A stretch of DNA of 64,000 nucleotides from Mytilus trossulus. Its lineage: Eukaryota > Mollusca > Bivalvia > Mytilida > Mytilidae. The DNA lies in assembly GCF_036588685.1 (NCBI RefSeq), contig NC_086384.1:49803973-49867972 (forward strand). The letters are read 5' to 3'. The notes beneath the pieces are model-generated. The model was not told the DNA's origin. It saw only the letters and a program-made list of their open reading frames with translations, and did not search any database. The position numbers were made by a program, and so were the translations under genes. This document shows positions 37,301 through 47,646 of the stretch, in pieces (position 1 is the first letter of the stretch; the number at the start of each line of letters is the position of its first letter).

Positions 37301-39910
37301 AATTTACAGTATTTCTATTCAGAGTATCGCTTATGTATGACTAAGAAAAAATAATTATGAGTTATTATCAATAAGCTGTCTGCTTTTTATTTAATTTGAG
37401 GATAAGTATCAGTTTGTACTGTTGGGTATGAATATGAAGGTTGGCACCTGTTAAAGCATTTGTTTGCACCTATCATAAATCAGGGACCTGTTGTTCAGTG
37501 GACAGTGGTTGCCATTTGTTGATAAGATGGTTTCTTTTTTATATAGATTAGACTGTTGGTTTTCCTATTTGATTTTATAACTTATGTTACACTAGTCACA
37601 CATAATGAAGGCCGTACTTTGACCTACATGTAGAATTGTTTACTTTATACACATTTTGACTTTGAAATTTGTCTCGAAGGCACTAATACCCTGAATACAC
37701 ATCTTCTTATTTCTAGTGAGATTATTTTTTAAAAGGATTTTTTGGGCAAAATCAGACCCCCTTCACTCCATTTCTAACAAGTTCTGACATGATTACCGTA
37801 AAATAAGCCAATTGGTCAGTCTTGCTAGTAGTTTTAAATAGCATGCTCACCCTTATGCTAGTTTTGGTAAAAGGCTTTTTTTTTAAAATCCCCTAGCCTC
37901 TACAATTCATATCAACAAACATACTAAAGAGGGGCCTGATTGGTTATTTTCGTTCTTCCTGATTGGCGCATTTTCGCTTTTGTGATCCATTTTTCTAAAG
38001 ATATTATTTTATATTTTCCTGATCCGTGATCATTAAAATTTGTTTTCTGTGAATCGTGATTGACAAAAAAAAAAACTTGTGAATCGTGATGAGACACACA
38101 CCCTATCAGGCCCCTCACTAAAATCTTACCCCCATTGAAATATTCTCCACGCTGGAAATCCTCAAGGCCTAATTCCTCTAAGCCGACACCAACTAATCTT
38201 ACATTGTTGGCATCAAGCTGAGGTTTAATGGCACTCAATTGTTTCGCCCCAAGGCGACAGAAGGGTCATCCAAACCTCCTCATGAATGTTATTACACATG
38301 GCTGCTTCTGGTAAAATGTCTCAATAGCAACATTCTGAAATTAAATAGTTTACTGAATAAATGTGTGTTATGTAATAAAATTAGGAATGGAAACAGGGAA
38401 AGCATCAGAGAGAAAACAACTTGATGTACATGTATGTAATAAATATAAGGCTATCTATGCTGCTACACAAATCTACAAGTTTTTGAATTTTTGTCAAATA
38501 TTTCAAAATCCTCAATTTAGATTTGTTTATTTATCCATGTATAGTACAATTAAAACTTAAAGTTGCAGTGAAATACGAGTTTTTAGCTCCATGTTTAAAG
38601 CATCAGTGCGACTTACATGTAGAGATGAAGAACAGTAATACAAGTGCTGCTTCTTTCAATTTTTTTGTGTTTTTGGTGTGCATATACTTATTTTGTGTCA
38701 TATGACTCATGGATGGATAGCTCAATATTCTTTTTTTATTTTTACTAAAGATGTCATTTGGCATGTATTGTCACCTACTGTGGATTCCTTATTCCTTAGG
38801 TGATGTAAGTAAACCACAAATTTAAATGTTCAATGATTTACAATTTTTCTATTGGTTTGTATGCAGACTTAGACAAAACAACAAGATTAATTATCCACTG
38901 TAAAAAAATGAATCCATGTAGTATATATACATATATCATCTTAACATGCTTACCCTGCACTCAGTGCACTGCATGTTGAGATTTTTTTTTTTTTACTTTT
39001 GTATGTGTCTATACATTTTGTTAATCTAATCGAAAAGCTAACTAGAGCTTGTGTTTATTTACAATGATTTTTTTTAATATGGATTTTAAACAAATGTTGT
39101 CTCATGTACAGGAACAGCATATTGAGTTTTTTATTTCCTTGCATTACTTTTATCTCTGGTCATATCAAATTGTAGTCTAAATAATTTAGATGTCTAGCAA
39201 GGCTATTTTATTTTTTTTCTAGGAAGCTGAAGAAAAAAAATAGCATTGCCCGACCTCATATTTATTTGGACTAATCAAATTGATGATACATCGATATGTG
39301 GAAAGTTTGAGAAGATGAAACCTCAACCATGCCAACCCCCCCCCCCCCCCCCCCCCCCCCCCCGCAGTCTGCACGGTTAGCCACTAGTCCGATGCCCCAG
39401 ACTAGTAAAATTTCATTCGGACTAGTAAGTTTTTGCAAAACTTTGTTTGGCCAAATAAGAAAAATGTCAGAATATTGGTCTTCGGACTAGTAGTTGAAAA
39501 AGTTTTTGGTGCAGACTGCCCCCTTTCCACCACCACCCCTTTTTACTAACTAATAAATCAGAATAAAATTTACACATTTAACAATCAGTAAAAAAAATTT
39601 CCCGCATGCAATTCACTTTTCAAAGCACAATTAATCTCAGACAATAATAAGCAAATTATATAAGTTTTCAATAAGGATGCAGACTGCAGTTGTTGTTATG
39701 TCAACTTGTGAAATTATGTAAACAAACCTCTCCTGTTGTTACACATTTAACCAGATTTTTTGCGATTTTTGAGAGTTCCATACTCAATGGAACTTGAAGA
39801 GCTCGTTTGGATAAATTCTGTAGTGTCGAGAAAAGCAAGCGAGCTGACGAGTAAGCTATCTTCCCACCACACCAGAGTATGATGACTGTCACCTGCTTGA
39901 CTGCTTCCAT
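31172..39910 (-). CDS. PRXL2B: Selenoprotein U / peroxiredoxin-like 2B (prostamide/PGF synthase family), Sec-containing
   Basis: Minus-strand exons 39728-39910, 38130-38334, 37005-37056, 36080-36143, 35314-35389 and 31172-31335 join in phase (744 nt, 247 aa). The protein is a thioredoxin-fold peroxiredoxin-like enzyme. Human PRXL2B reduces prostaglandin H2 and its ethanolamide to PGF2-alpha types; that activity is inferred for this one. Family hallmarks: KCVTTGE, FMRRFG, NNVRLVGVGLEELGL, YKSLGFRR, GDGFQNGGTLVIGAGG and EPSDHV. Codon 84 is TGA (38268-38266), where the human protein has the first redox cysteine (RRFGC), followed by Pro-Phe-Cys: a Sec-x-x-Cys centre. With a SECIS-like fold in the 3'UTR, TGA should be read as selenocysteine. 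The start is uncertain: Met44 (MELSKIAKNL) gives 204 aa, near the usual 198; Met1 adds a hydrophobic leader. No other lesion. Confidence 0.92.
32861..33660 (+). repeat. Degenerate tandem repeat, unit about 130 bp, 6-7 copies
   Basis: Recurring words are CCCCTATATTTCATTTGATT, ATATTGTCCCATACATGAAT, ATATATGGTT and GGGGTGGGGATCTCGACC. The copies are well diverged with indels, so this is an old array. Short ORFs across it are by-products of the repeat. Confidence 0.85.
33664..33722 (-). repeat. Fragment of the GATGTGGTATGA repeat family
   Basis: The minus strand reads AAGATGTGGTATGATTGTCA, then ATGAGACAACTATCC. Relatives are at 58276-58395 (plus), 53745-53815 (minus) and 21265-21305 (plus). Confidence 0.6.
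35314..35389 (-). CDS. PRXL2B: PRXL2B/SelU coding exon 5
   Basis: The acceptor TGTTACAG and donor GTCTGT bound 25 codons plus one base: AKEDKIDGDFKGDGFQNGGT then LVIGA. It matches the family's GNLSGDLLQSGGLLVV block. Reading on through the donor gives an open but unrelated extension, which is intronic. Confidence 0.9.
35631..36020 (+). repeat. 26-bp minisatellite, about 15 copies
   Basis: The unit is close to ATTATCTCCCTTTCTGACAG followed by TTTTTA. Copies differ by one to four substitutions. It lies in the intron between exons 4 and 5 of the selenoprotein gene, starting about 60 bp from exon 4. It is not CRISPR: there are no spacers. Confidence 0.93.
36080..36143 (-). CDS. PRXL2B: PRXL2B/SelU coding exon 4
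   Basis: The acceptor TTTTTCAG and donor GTTAGT bound 64 nt: one base completing an Arg codon, then 21 codons, MNIFNVFPAIFSKASRSAMS and K. It matches human NSLSILPAALGKPVRD. Phases fit both neighbours. Confidence 0.9.
37005..37056 (-). CDS. PRXL2B: PRXL2B/SelU coding exon 3
   Basis: A 52-nt exon between TTTTTAG and GTAAGT. With its split end codons it reads D-LYIDMKKQCYKSLGFR-R, matching the family's LYLDESKQLYKELGFKR. It is too short to stand out by ORF length, but both phases and the motif fit. Confidence 0.92.
38130..38334 (-). CDS. PRXL2B: PRXL2B/SelU coding exon 2, carries the UGA (Sec84)
   Basis: The acceptor TAATTTCAG precedes 38334 and the donor GTAAGA follows 38130. It reads NVAIETFYQKQPCVITFMRR, FG, then TGA at 38268-38266, then PFCRLGAKQLSAIKPQLDAN and NVRLVGVGLEELGLEDFQRG. 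Homology continues on both sides of the TGA in the same frame, with no frameshift. The TGA takes the place of the human RRFGC cysteine. Confidence 0.94.
38266..38268 (-). other. In-frame UGA predicted to encode selenocysteine
   Basis: This is codon 84 of the PRXL2B/SelU reading frame, context RRFG-U-PFC. Family alignment places it at the catalytic Cys, and a Cys three residues later would form the selenenylsulfide. Human PRXL2B has Cys here. A nonsense mutation would not be expected to hit exactly this codon in an otherwise intact gene that also has a SECIS-like structure. Confidence 0.9.
39336..39363 (+). repeat. Poly-C run, 28 bases
   Basis: An uninterrupted run of 28 C in intron 1 of the selenoprotein gene. 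Such tracts are error-prone in sequencing, so the length is uncertain. On the minus strand it is a G-tract. Confidence 0.9.
39728..39910 (-). CDS. PRXL2B: PRXL2B/SelU coding exon 1
   Basis: It runs from ATG at 39910 to the donor GTTTGT, 61 codons, phase 0. The C-terminal part, MELSKIAKNLVKCVTTGE, aligns with the human N-terminus. The first 43 residues (MEAVKQVTVIILWCGGKIAY and following) are extra: hydrophobic with Arg/Lys and no acidic residue after Glu2. They could be a membrane anchor or mitochondrial leader, or they are 5'UTR if Met44 is the start. Confidence 0.85.
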
Positions 39911-39950
39911 ACAATATCACGTGTAGACATCACGTGTGGGCGGAGTTTGT
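39911..39950 (-). promoter_or_regulatory. Two CACGTG E-boxes and a GC box upstream of PRXL2B/SelU
   Basis: CACGTG at 39918-39923 and 39931-39936, both in TCACGTGT context, and GGGCGG at 39938-39943. They lie within 35 bp upstream of the outermost ATG. Such E-boxes bind USF or MITF/TFE proteins in animals. If the first ATG is in the 5'UTR, these remain promoter-proximal. Confidence 0.5.
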
Positions 39951-40211
39951 TTATATTTTGACGGTGTCGTTACAAAAAAGAGATATTAAAATAGTCCACT
40001 TACGTAACGATATCTGTAGTACACATGCACTGGTATATTGTATTCGGCACAGACGAACTTGTTCGTCTTTCATAATGCGGGATTAGTTAAATTTCTGTAA
40101 AATGACCATTTAAGGGCGTACAAGGGAATGAAATTTGGGGATTACACCCTCTCCCTTAATTCACAAAGTGTGCGTGCGAAATTTTTTGGAGGGGAGGCTG
40201 TTCTAAAATAA

Positions 40212-40974
40212 AAACAAGAGGCTCTCAAGAGTCTGAATCGCTCACCTTAATTTTTTTGGTTAAATCTCTCATCAATGATTATTTTGGCTTTTCAATTTAT
40301 TTAAATGTTCTTTGAATCGTCCCATTTTCTTCAAAAGCATCATTTTCTCTTATGTTCTATTTTAGCCACAGGAGCTATATGTTTCTTGACCCCTACAAGG
40401 AAATAAAATATAAAATTTATTCTTATCTTGTCTTATTTACTCTAAATGCTAGAGTTTTTTTTTAGATATAAGCCAAAAACTGCATTTTACCCTGTGTTCT
40501 ATTTTTAGCCATCATGATGTTTTTTGACGAAATGGAAAATAAAACACAAACTTTATTTTATACACCCTACTGATCATTCAGTTGAAGTTTGGTTGAATTT
40601 GGTTGAGTAGTTTTAGAGGAGAAGATTTTTAAAAGCTAGCAAACTTTATGAACAAATTGTGAAAAATTGTCATTAAAGGACAATAACCCCTTAAGGGGTC
40701 AATTGACAATTTTGGTCATATTAACTTATTTGTAGATCTTACTTTTGTGATCATTTTTGCTTTTTTACAGTTTATCTTTATTTATAATAATATTCAAGAT
40801 AATGAACAAAAACTGCAAAATTTCCTTAAAATTACCAATTAAGTGGCAGCAACCCAACAATGGATTGTTTGATTAGTTTCAGAGAAGAAGATTCTTGAAA
40901 TAGTATACGACGACAGACGACAGACGCCAAGTGATGGCATAAACTCACCTGGCCCTTTGGGCCAGGTGAGCTAA
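40212..40974 (+). mobile_element. Helitron-like non-autonomous element with terminal hairpin
   Basis: The right end has a perfect 12-bp stem with a TTT loop: CTCACCTGGCCC at 40944-40955 and GGGCCAGGTGAG at 40959-40970. CTAA follows at once (40971-40974), fitting the Helitron CTRR terminus. The left end has AGGCTCT-CA-AGAGTCT, an imperfect hairpin, then CGCTCACCTT. The body includes GACGACAGACGACAGACGCC before the hairpin. It encodes no protein. The left end and class are inferred; the CTCACCT/AGGTGAG ends could also be short inverted repeats. Confidence 0.6.
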
Positions 40975-41389
40975 AAAGTAATTAAACAAACCATTTTTTT
41001 TTAAGAAAGTCATTAAAAAGAGTAACCATAATCTCTTTATCCTTTCTCTGACGATTCAGTGATCAATTCAGTACTAAAAAAATGCATTTTTTATTGTGAT
41101 ACGACCAAAATCAAATTTCGCCTAGATATAGAAAGCTAATAACTTCTCCATACAGTCACAAAATGCCGTCTGCAAACAAACATTAGTATTTTTTTTATTT
41201 TTGTCAACGCACATGGCAAATATTGATTAAAAATCACGGGTTCCTGTATTTAGGAAACAGTTTTGTTTTACAGAAACAAAATGAAGAGAGACCCTTGTCA
41301 ATGATTTTTAACTAGTCAACTGGTCGGCGACACTTGAATTTTTTTTCTAGTCTTTTTATATTTTCTTCAACTGGCTTGCAACTTTTTTT

Positions 41390-41770
41390 ATGAATAAAAT
41401 CCTATTACTCGGAAGAGTAAAATCTAAATTTTATAAAAATTGAAAGGGAGCTTACATCAATAGATATAAACAATCAGTCTCCAAAGTTTCATGAGCATTT
41501 TTGAGTGATTGTCCGAAAACTGGAAAATGCATCTTTTTTCTTTAATGTCGAATAAAACTCCATAACTCGGATATGTAAAATTTAAAATTTATCAAAATCC
41601 AAAGGGAGCTCTTCAATGGTCAATGGATATTAACATTAACAACTGACCAAAGTTTCTTGCAAATTGGTGAACGCATTTTGGAGTAATTGTCCGAAAACTG
41701 GAAATTTCTCTCTCTTATTTTAAAATGAATAAAACACCATAACTCAAAATCTATAAAGGAGGTCTGTTAA
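41390..41770 (+). repeat. Degenerate tandem repeat next to the LINE fragment
   Basis: Two to three diverged units of about 150-170 bp, sharing GAATAAAA..CCATAACTCGG, CAAAGTTTC and TTGTCCGAAAACTGGAAA. Non-coding. Confidence 0.6.
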
Positions 41771-41774
41771 TGAC

Positions 41775-43135
41775 GGATAAAAAGGAGAAAATTGAACATC
41801 ATGAGGAAACTTGCAGGAACTAAATGGGGTGCAAATGAAAAAATCTTGTAATCTGTCTACCAAGGAAATATGTACGACCACACCTTGAATACGGATCTAG
41901 CGCTTGGATGACTGCAGCCAAGTCTCACCATCAGACTTTAGACAAAGTTCGGAATCAAGCACTACGTATCATCACAGGTGCTATGAAATCAACACCAATA
42001 AAAAGTATGGAGGATATAACAAACATACCCCCATTAGGAAAGAGAAGGGAGTGCAAAGCCATGATACAGGCCACCACATATCAGTGTTCACAAGACCACC
42101 CAATGAAAACCAGACTAAAACAACTCTCATCAGGCAGACTAAAAAGATCCAGCTTTACATTAGAGACAAGAGCATTGCAAAGAAAACACCAGGAAGCCCT
42201 ACCAAAATATATAGAACCCATAGTTTTCACAATGAATAACACCCCTTGTGAAGAAAAATTTGGAAATGTCACCATCCAGACCTCAGTTCCGCTCATTTCC
42301 ACCAGAGACGAACAGACTAGTAATGTAAAGAAAATACTTACAATGAGTATGCTCGAAGAACAGTATCCTTCAGAAACTTGGGTAAGAGTATATACAGATG
42401 GGTCAGCCACAAATGCTACAACAAATGGAGGGGCTGGTATATACATTAAGTATCCCAATGGAGATCAACAATCAGAGGCTATACCATGCAACAGGCCTAC
42501 ATTTTTCAACCTACAAAGCTGAAGAAGAAGCCATTACTCATGCTGCACATTCCATCAAAAACAAAATCAATGATACATCTCAAGTAGTATTCCTGACTGA
42601 TGCCCTCTCTATTCTACAAGCTTTGAAGAACGACAAGCTGTCTCAACTCCAACAAGCTTTATACAACATCAAAAGTCTGACTACAGTGATTCAGTGGATC
42701 CCTTCACACTGTGGAGTTTGGGGTAATGAACAAGCCGACAGATTAGCAAAGTATGGTGCTGAACAACAACAGGAAGAAAATCCTGTCTGCTTTTCAGAGA
42801 TGAAGACTATCATAAAATCTCTGTTCAACACTCCACAGCAACAAGATAGTTACCACCAGCTAACAAGATCTGAACAAACCACCATCTTTAGACTGAGGAC
42901 AGGACACAACAGACTCAACCAACATATATATACACAGTCATGAAAGTTGTTCCATCTCCTATGTGTCCTTGTGGAGAAGCAGAGCAGGATACAGCACACC
43001 TCCTACAGACTCAGTCATGCAATTTCCATCAGGCATTGAGAGATAAGATATGGCACTCAGTAACATCACTCGAAGAGAAGCTATACGGACCAGTGGATTC
43101 CCTACAGAAGACCACCAGATTCTGTATACCATGAT
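41775..43135 (+). pseudogene. 5'-truncated LINE: end of reverse transcriptase plus RNase H
   Basis: Open pieces read NIMRKLAGTKWGANEKIL (about 41790-41848), then VRPHLEYGSSAWMTAAKSH (from 41872), typical of the end of a non-LTR reverse transcriptase. An RNase H domain follows: YTDGSA at 42391-42408, the EEEA and TDALS motifs, and QWIPSHCGVWGNEQADRLAK near 42691-42750. A Cys-rich tail, CPCGEAEQDTAHLL, lies near 42968. Broken by TAA at 41849-41851 and by frame changes near 41870, 42515 and 42935. Everything upstream is missing, as in 5'-truncated LINEs. RNase H suggests the I-like group (I, Nimb, R1); the clade is inferred. TA repeats near 43157 may be the 3' tail. Confidence 0.9.
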
Positions 43136-43186
43136 CTACGTCCCGTAAACGGGCGTATATATATATATGTTAGCGGCTATAAGTGA

Positions 43187-43325
43187 AATTAGGCATTAAG
43201 CCTAAATCCTAGGCAATAAGCTGAAGCTAACGCCTATGCAGTAGGTCTATTGCCTAAATGATGTTAGGCATTAGTCTTAAATCATGAAAAATGTGTACAG
43301 GCATTAAGCTAAATGCCTAAAATAT
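43187..43325. repeat. Cluster of palindromic TTAGGCATTA motifs
   Basis: Within 140 bp the words TTAGGCATTAAGCCTAA, ATGCCTAA, TAGGCAATA and AGGCATTAAGC recur in both orientations. Dense short inverted motifs like this often mark subterminal regions of DNA transposons, but no ends were identified. Confidence 0.45.
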
Positions 43326-43394
43326 TTTAGAACAATTGAAATACTTATACACAACTTATTGTCTTGACACTAGTTAAATGGTTTTTTTTTACCC

Positions 43395-43600
43395 TTTGGG
43401 CCCCTTTTTCTAAACCATAGGGACCATAATCCCCAAAATCAATCTCAAACTTCATTTTGTGGTTATAAACATTGTGTTAATTTTTTTATTAATTTCTATC
43501 TACTTAAATACTGAAGTTATTATCCGGAAGCCATCCGTCTTCGGACGACGACAACGTGATATCAATATACGACCGCTATTTTTTTTCGGTCGTATAAAAA
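43395..43600 (+). mobile_element. Right-end fragment of the TATACGACCGCA family
   Basis: Contains TTTGGGCCCCTTTTTCTAAA, CCCAAAATCAAT, then GGACGACGACAACGTGATAT, CAATATACGACCG and TTCGGTCGTATAAAA. Same order as the right parts of the copies at 15392, 48217 and 51568, but diverged. Confidence 0.7.
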
Positions 43601-43889
43601 AAGATAAAAAGTACAAGATAAAAGAACAACAAACAAACAAACCTAAATTAAAAAATCCTCTTCGATACTAAAACAAACCCAAATTTTCAAGAAATACCTA
43701 AGCTTGCTTTTTGTGAAGTGCATGCTCTAATAGGTCAGACTTTGCAACATGTTTTTATTTGTAAATTGCGGGTTATATTTCTCCTTATTTTCAGTCATGA
43801 ATTAATACACCATACTGATCCTTCATTGGCGAGTTGGAACATTTTCATGGTGCGAGTATCATGAGTATGGTGTAGAAAGGGTTTCCCAT

Positions 43890-43979
43890 CTGAGACTACT
43901 ATAACACAGAGATTGCATGGTCACTTCCTACACTGACCGGTCAAATAGTAATTATTTAATTGTGTTATAGTAGTCTCAG
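43890..43979. mobile_element. 90-bp MITE with 19-bp perfect inverted ends
   Basis: CTGAGACTACTATAACACA (43890-43908) is exactly reversed at 43961-43979. TTCCCAT flanks both sides as a probable 7-bp target duplication. There are about 50 bp between the arms; too small for a protein. Confidence 0.75.
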
Positions 43980-44039
43980 TTCCCATGCATATTATTGAGG
44001 TGATTTTCTCATATTTTGAAAGTTTTAGCGAATTTATTG

Positions 44040-45304
44040 TTTATTGTTAAACCAGATGTCCTGCCCTGAACAGTTAGAGCAAGTAAGGACACAACATTCA
44101 ATCTGAACACAGCCCTGAATTTTGATTGTGATTGAATAGTTGATACAGCATATGTTTCTGACACAAAATGAAAGTGGTCTAATGAACTTAAAATAATGTA
44201 ATTTTGTACTAAGTTTCAAGTTGATTGGACTTCAACTTCATCAAACACTTCCTCGACCAAAAACTTTTAACTTGGAAGCGGGACAGACGAACGAACGAAA
44301 GCTCAGACTAGAATACATAATGCCCATAAATGGGGCATAAAAAAGCCGAAATTTACATTATTTGCAAATACTCGTAACTTGTGATAATATTGGGTACATG
44401 TGTATGTAAATTAAAGGAAATACCAATTTGAAAGTCTTTGGTCCAATACAAAGTAGTTGTTCAAGACAACAGGCAAAACCTTATGAAGAAAATGACTTGT
44501 TTATTTTTGACGACTTTGACTGGCTACTAAAAAGTAAAATCACAAAAATACTGAACTTAGAGGAAAATCAATTCGGAAAGTCCATAACCACACGGCAAAA
44601 TCAAATAACAAAACGCATCAAAAACGAATGGACAAGAACTGTCATATTCCTGACTTGGTACAGGCATTTTAAAATGAAGGAAATGGTAGATTAAACCTGG
44701 TTCTATAGCGCTAACCCTCTCACTTTAATGGCAGTCTTATCAAATTTCGTTATATTTACATTGATGCGTTAAATAAAGACACAATAAATAAAATAGTCAA
44801 AATATGGGTACATCAGTCATCATCGTATAACTAAGCCCTCGCAAGTCGGCATGTAGAAAATGTAACGTTAAACCTGGTTTTATAGCTAGCAAACCACTCA
44901 CTTATATGACAGGTGCATATAATTCATGTGTTTAACCAACATTTTGTTTCATCATTTCGTGAAGCAAATCAAAGTAATATCAAACGAGGCCGCATAATTT
45001 TTTTTTACATGTTTGTTCATTTACACTGGACTACATTTAAAGCACATAACAATATGTTCATAGTACACGGATGCCCCACTCGTACTATCATTTTCTATGT
45101 TCACTGGATCGTGATTTGGACTCAGGAGGGTCAAAAATTAAATTTGGCATTTAAATTAGAAAGAACATTTGTACTAAGTTTCTAGTTGATCTTGACCAAA
45201 ACTACCTTGACCAACAATTTAACCTGAAGCAGAACAGATGAACGAACGAACACACAGACCAGAAAACACAATGCCCCTTTTATATCGTAGGTGTGGCATA
45301 AAAA
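44040..45304 (+). repeat. Mixed interspersed repeats between the LINE and COG7
   Basis: 44040-44200 matches the start of the TATACGACCGCA family (AACCAGATG, GACACAACATTCAA, ATAGTTGA). 44200-44342 and 45150-45304 are diverged copies of one repeat (ACTAAGTTTC.AGTTGAT, GACGAACGAACG, GGCATAAAAA). 44570-44930 contains two related CGTTA/TAGATTAAACCTGGTT segments. ORFs here show no recognisable domains. Confidence 0.6.
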
Positions 45305-45679
45305 TGACATCAGACAAATGTGCACAAAACAGAATATTGTGCAAACAAAAACCTAATAAAAAAACTGCAGAAACTTATTTGCTTTGGATGGGTTTCACAA
45401 TTTCTGCTTCTCTAGTGAAACCACTAACGTAACTTACTGATGTTGAAGTGAGATACGTTTTTGTCGGAAATACAGCTATTAAACATATCGCTTGAGATTG
45501 CATGGTGGTTTGTCGTCATATCCGCGAGTCAAAATTTGGTCAAATTAACACATTGCTCAAAGTTCATAATGCAATCAGTAAACTATAAATTTTACAAAAT
45601 TCCTGCTGATATTTTACTGTCAAAAGTTTATATCACTGACAGTCACAAACAATGGAATAAAAACAAATGTTTGAGTCTA

Positions 45680-47646
45680 CTACAAGTCAATGTTTCTCAT
45701 GTTGCTTATGGCGTGTGCCATTCTCTGTGGCATCTGTTCAGAAACATCCGGGTAGTCGTCAGGTGTCGCTTTCAGAAGTTCCTCAATGTGGATAATATTA
45801 TCGGATGCACGCAGACCCAAATCGTCAAGGACATTGCAAAGATAGTCTATGTCTGTTATCAGCTGTTTTGTCGCGTGCGGTGAAAGTTCGTGAATTTTCA
45901 AAATCTCTTCTGCGTAGAAGTGCATTGTTCCTCGTGCGATTGATTCCAACCATAAATCTGCTGTATGTTCAGACACGTCTGTTTCGTCTGTGTATGGCAG
46001 TCGTCCGTGCTTTAAAGCGACCAAAACAGCAGGATTGTCCTGCATTGTGAACGGTTCCAAATGCTGTGGTAGGGTCATCATATATTGGCCTATTTTTGTA
46101 ATGTATTCTTGAGGTGAGAGACTGAAGGTCGGTAGGTCAGAGGTCAACGCACCTCCGGCGCTTCTTGAAGTCCACATTTCCATTGATGACAAATCGACCA
46201 AATACCTCTTCAAGGGACCAAATACAATTTCGAACGCAAACTTATGAACTTCTTCGCTCAATTTACAGAAATCTTTCTTGATTTCTGATACAACAGATGG
46301 AGTTTCACCTTTTTCTAAATCGATGACAAATTGTTCAAGGTCGTCTAAATCTACTCTACTGCTAAGCAACAAGCTGGCATGAGATTGCAAAGATGAACTT
46401 GTTCCCCAAAACCTGTGCCTACTGATTTCCTTTTCTGGTGTCAGTGGCACTACATATTTACCAATGGTATGTAAGATGCTACTGATGATAACGGTGTCAA
46501 GGTCATCTAAATGCATGATCAGTTCTCCACATGTTTGAATAATTCGTAAAGACTGTTGAAAATTAGCCCATTCTTCGTCTTCTTCAGTAAACTGTGTTGT
46601 TTTACTCTTTTCTTTGATATTTGTAAGAACTCGTCTGAACTCTTTACAGTATGATTGGAAATACGACTGGAGCGAACTTAACAAGAAGCAATACCCAGTT
46701 CCATTGGTCAATTGCTGGCACCGCTCGTCTGCATCTTTTGCCACTGCAAATAGTTTGTTAACAGAAGCAGCAAGAAGCTGCACGGTTTCAAACACATCCT
46801 CGTGGTCCAGAGGAATTTTGTTCAGTGAATTTGCAAGAGAAATTTCTTCTAGGGATTTATATTTAGCTATGTAACCTCGGTATGGAGCATAAATAGACAT
46901 CAACATCTTTTCCATGCTTGAAAAATGTTCAGTAATGTTTGAGTCCATAGCAGCGTCTACAGCTTGCTCTAGACTGTGTGAAAATCTATCCGTGATCTGT
47001 TTGATTTCAATCAAAGCTAGGAGTGGCTCCTTTCCCTGAAGGTAAGTAGCAAAACAAGAGGCCAACGGTGGATCAAGAGTAGCCAGAGTTTCTGTGATAA
47101 GCTCACACACGATTGGAAGTGGGTCAGAGAATACTTGTTGGCACCATTTCATCTGCGCATGCCAAGTAGACAACAGTTGGTCGTAATACTCAGTCAGCCA
47201 TTCTTTCAAAGTGTTGTCTCCTTTGGACTGTAGCAGATCTTTCCAGTCTGCCAGAAGCGATGTTTTGTGACATTTGTGGTAGTACTTATATAATTGCGGC
47301 AGACGATCAATGTCGGCAAACATCTTCGTATAATTTCGGGCGGCTTCTATTGATTGGTTGTTGAAAGCCGAGATTAGCTGCGGACTGAGCATAGCTTCTA
47401 GACGATTCTTAAGTTTCTCTAAGTGCTGACATCTATCGGCGTAATCCGGGGTATCGACAAGCATCTGAAGGCAATTTTGCATCCTGGAAAGTTTTGTTGT
47501 TATATCAGCGACATCTTGAGAATGGAAAACATCTTCCACGTCAGTACTAAGAGTTGTCCAATTGTCAGCTTCTTGTAAAGCTTCAGCTGCTGATGACATC
47601 CGGGACTTAATAACATCCAACTTCAGCAACATCTGCATGGATTGTG
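45680..47646 (-). CDS. COG7: COG7 coding exon 2 (residues about 100-754)
   Basis: The acceptor TTCTTTTACAG precedes 47646. The first two bases complete an Ala codon, then [18 protein letters not shown] follows. The 1,967-nt exon holds the rest of the protein to the stop at 45682-45680. It is exceptionally long next to the 50-235-nt internal exons of the other genes here. Confidence 0.97.

Noticed and set aside
38266-38268. TGA as an inactivating mutation (PRXL2B pseudogene)
   Set aside because: All other codons, splice sites and phases are intact. The TGA falls exactly on the redox Cys position, the resolving Cys is kept, and a SECIS-like fold exists in the 3'UTR.
41904-42458. Alternative-frame ORFs of 111 and 125 aa over the LINE fragment
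   Set aside because: They overlap the recognisable reverse transcriptase/RNase H frame and have no family resemblance.
44428-44694. 88-aa plus-strand ORF (MKVFGPIQSSC...)
   Set aside because: It overlaps sequence repeated at 44860-44930 and resembling interspersed mussel repeats; no splice partners or domain.
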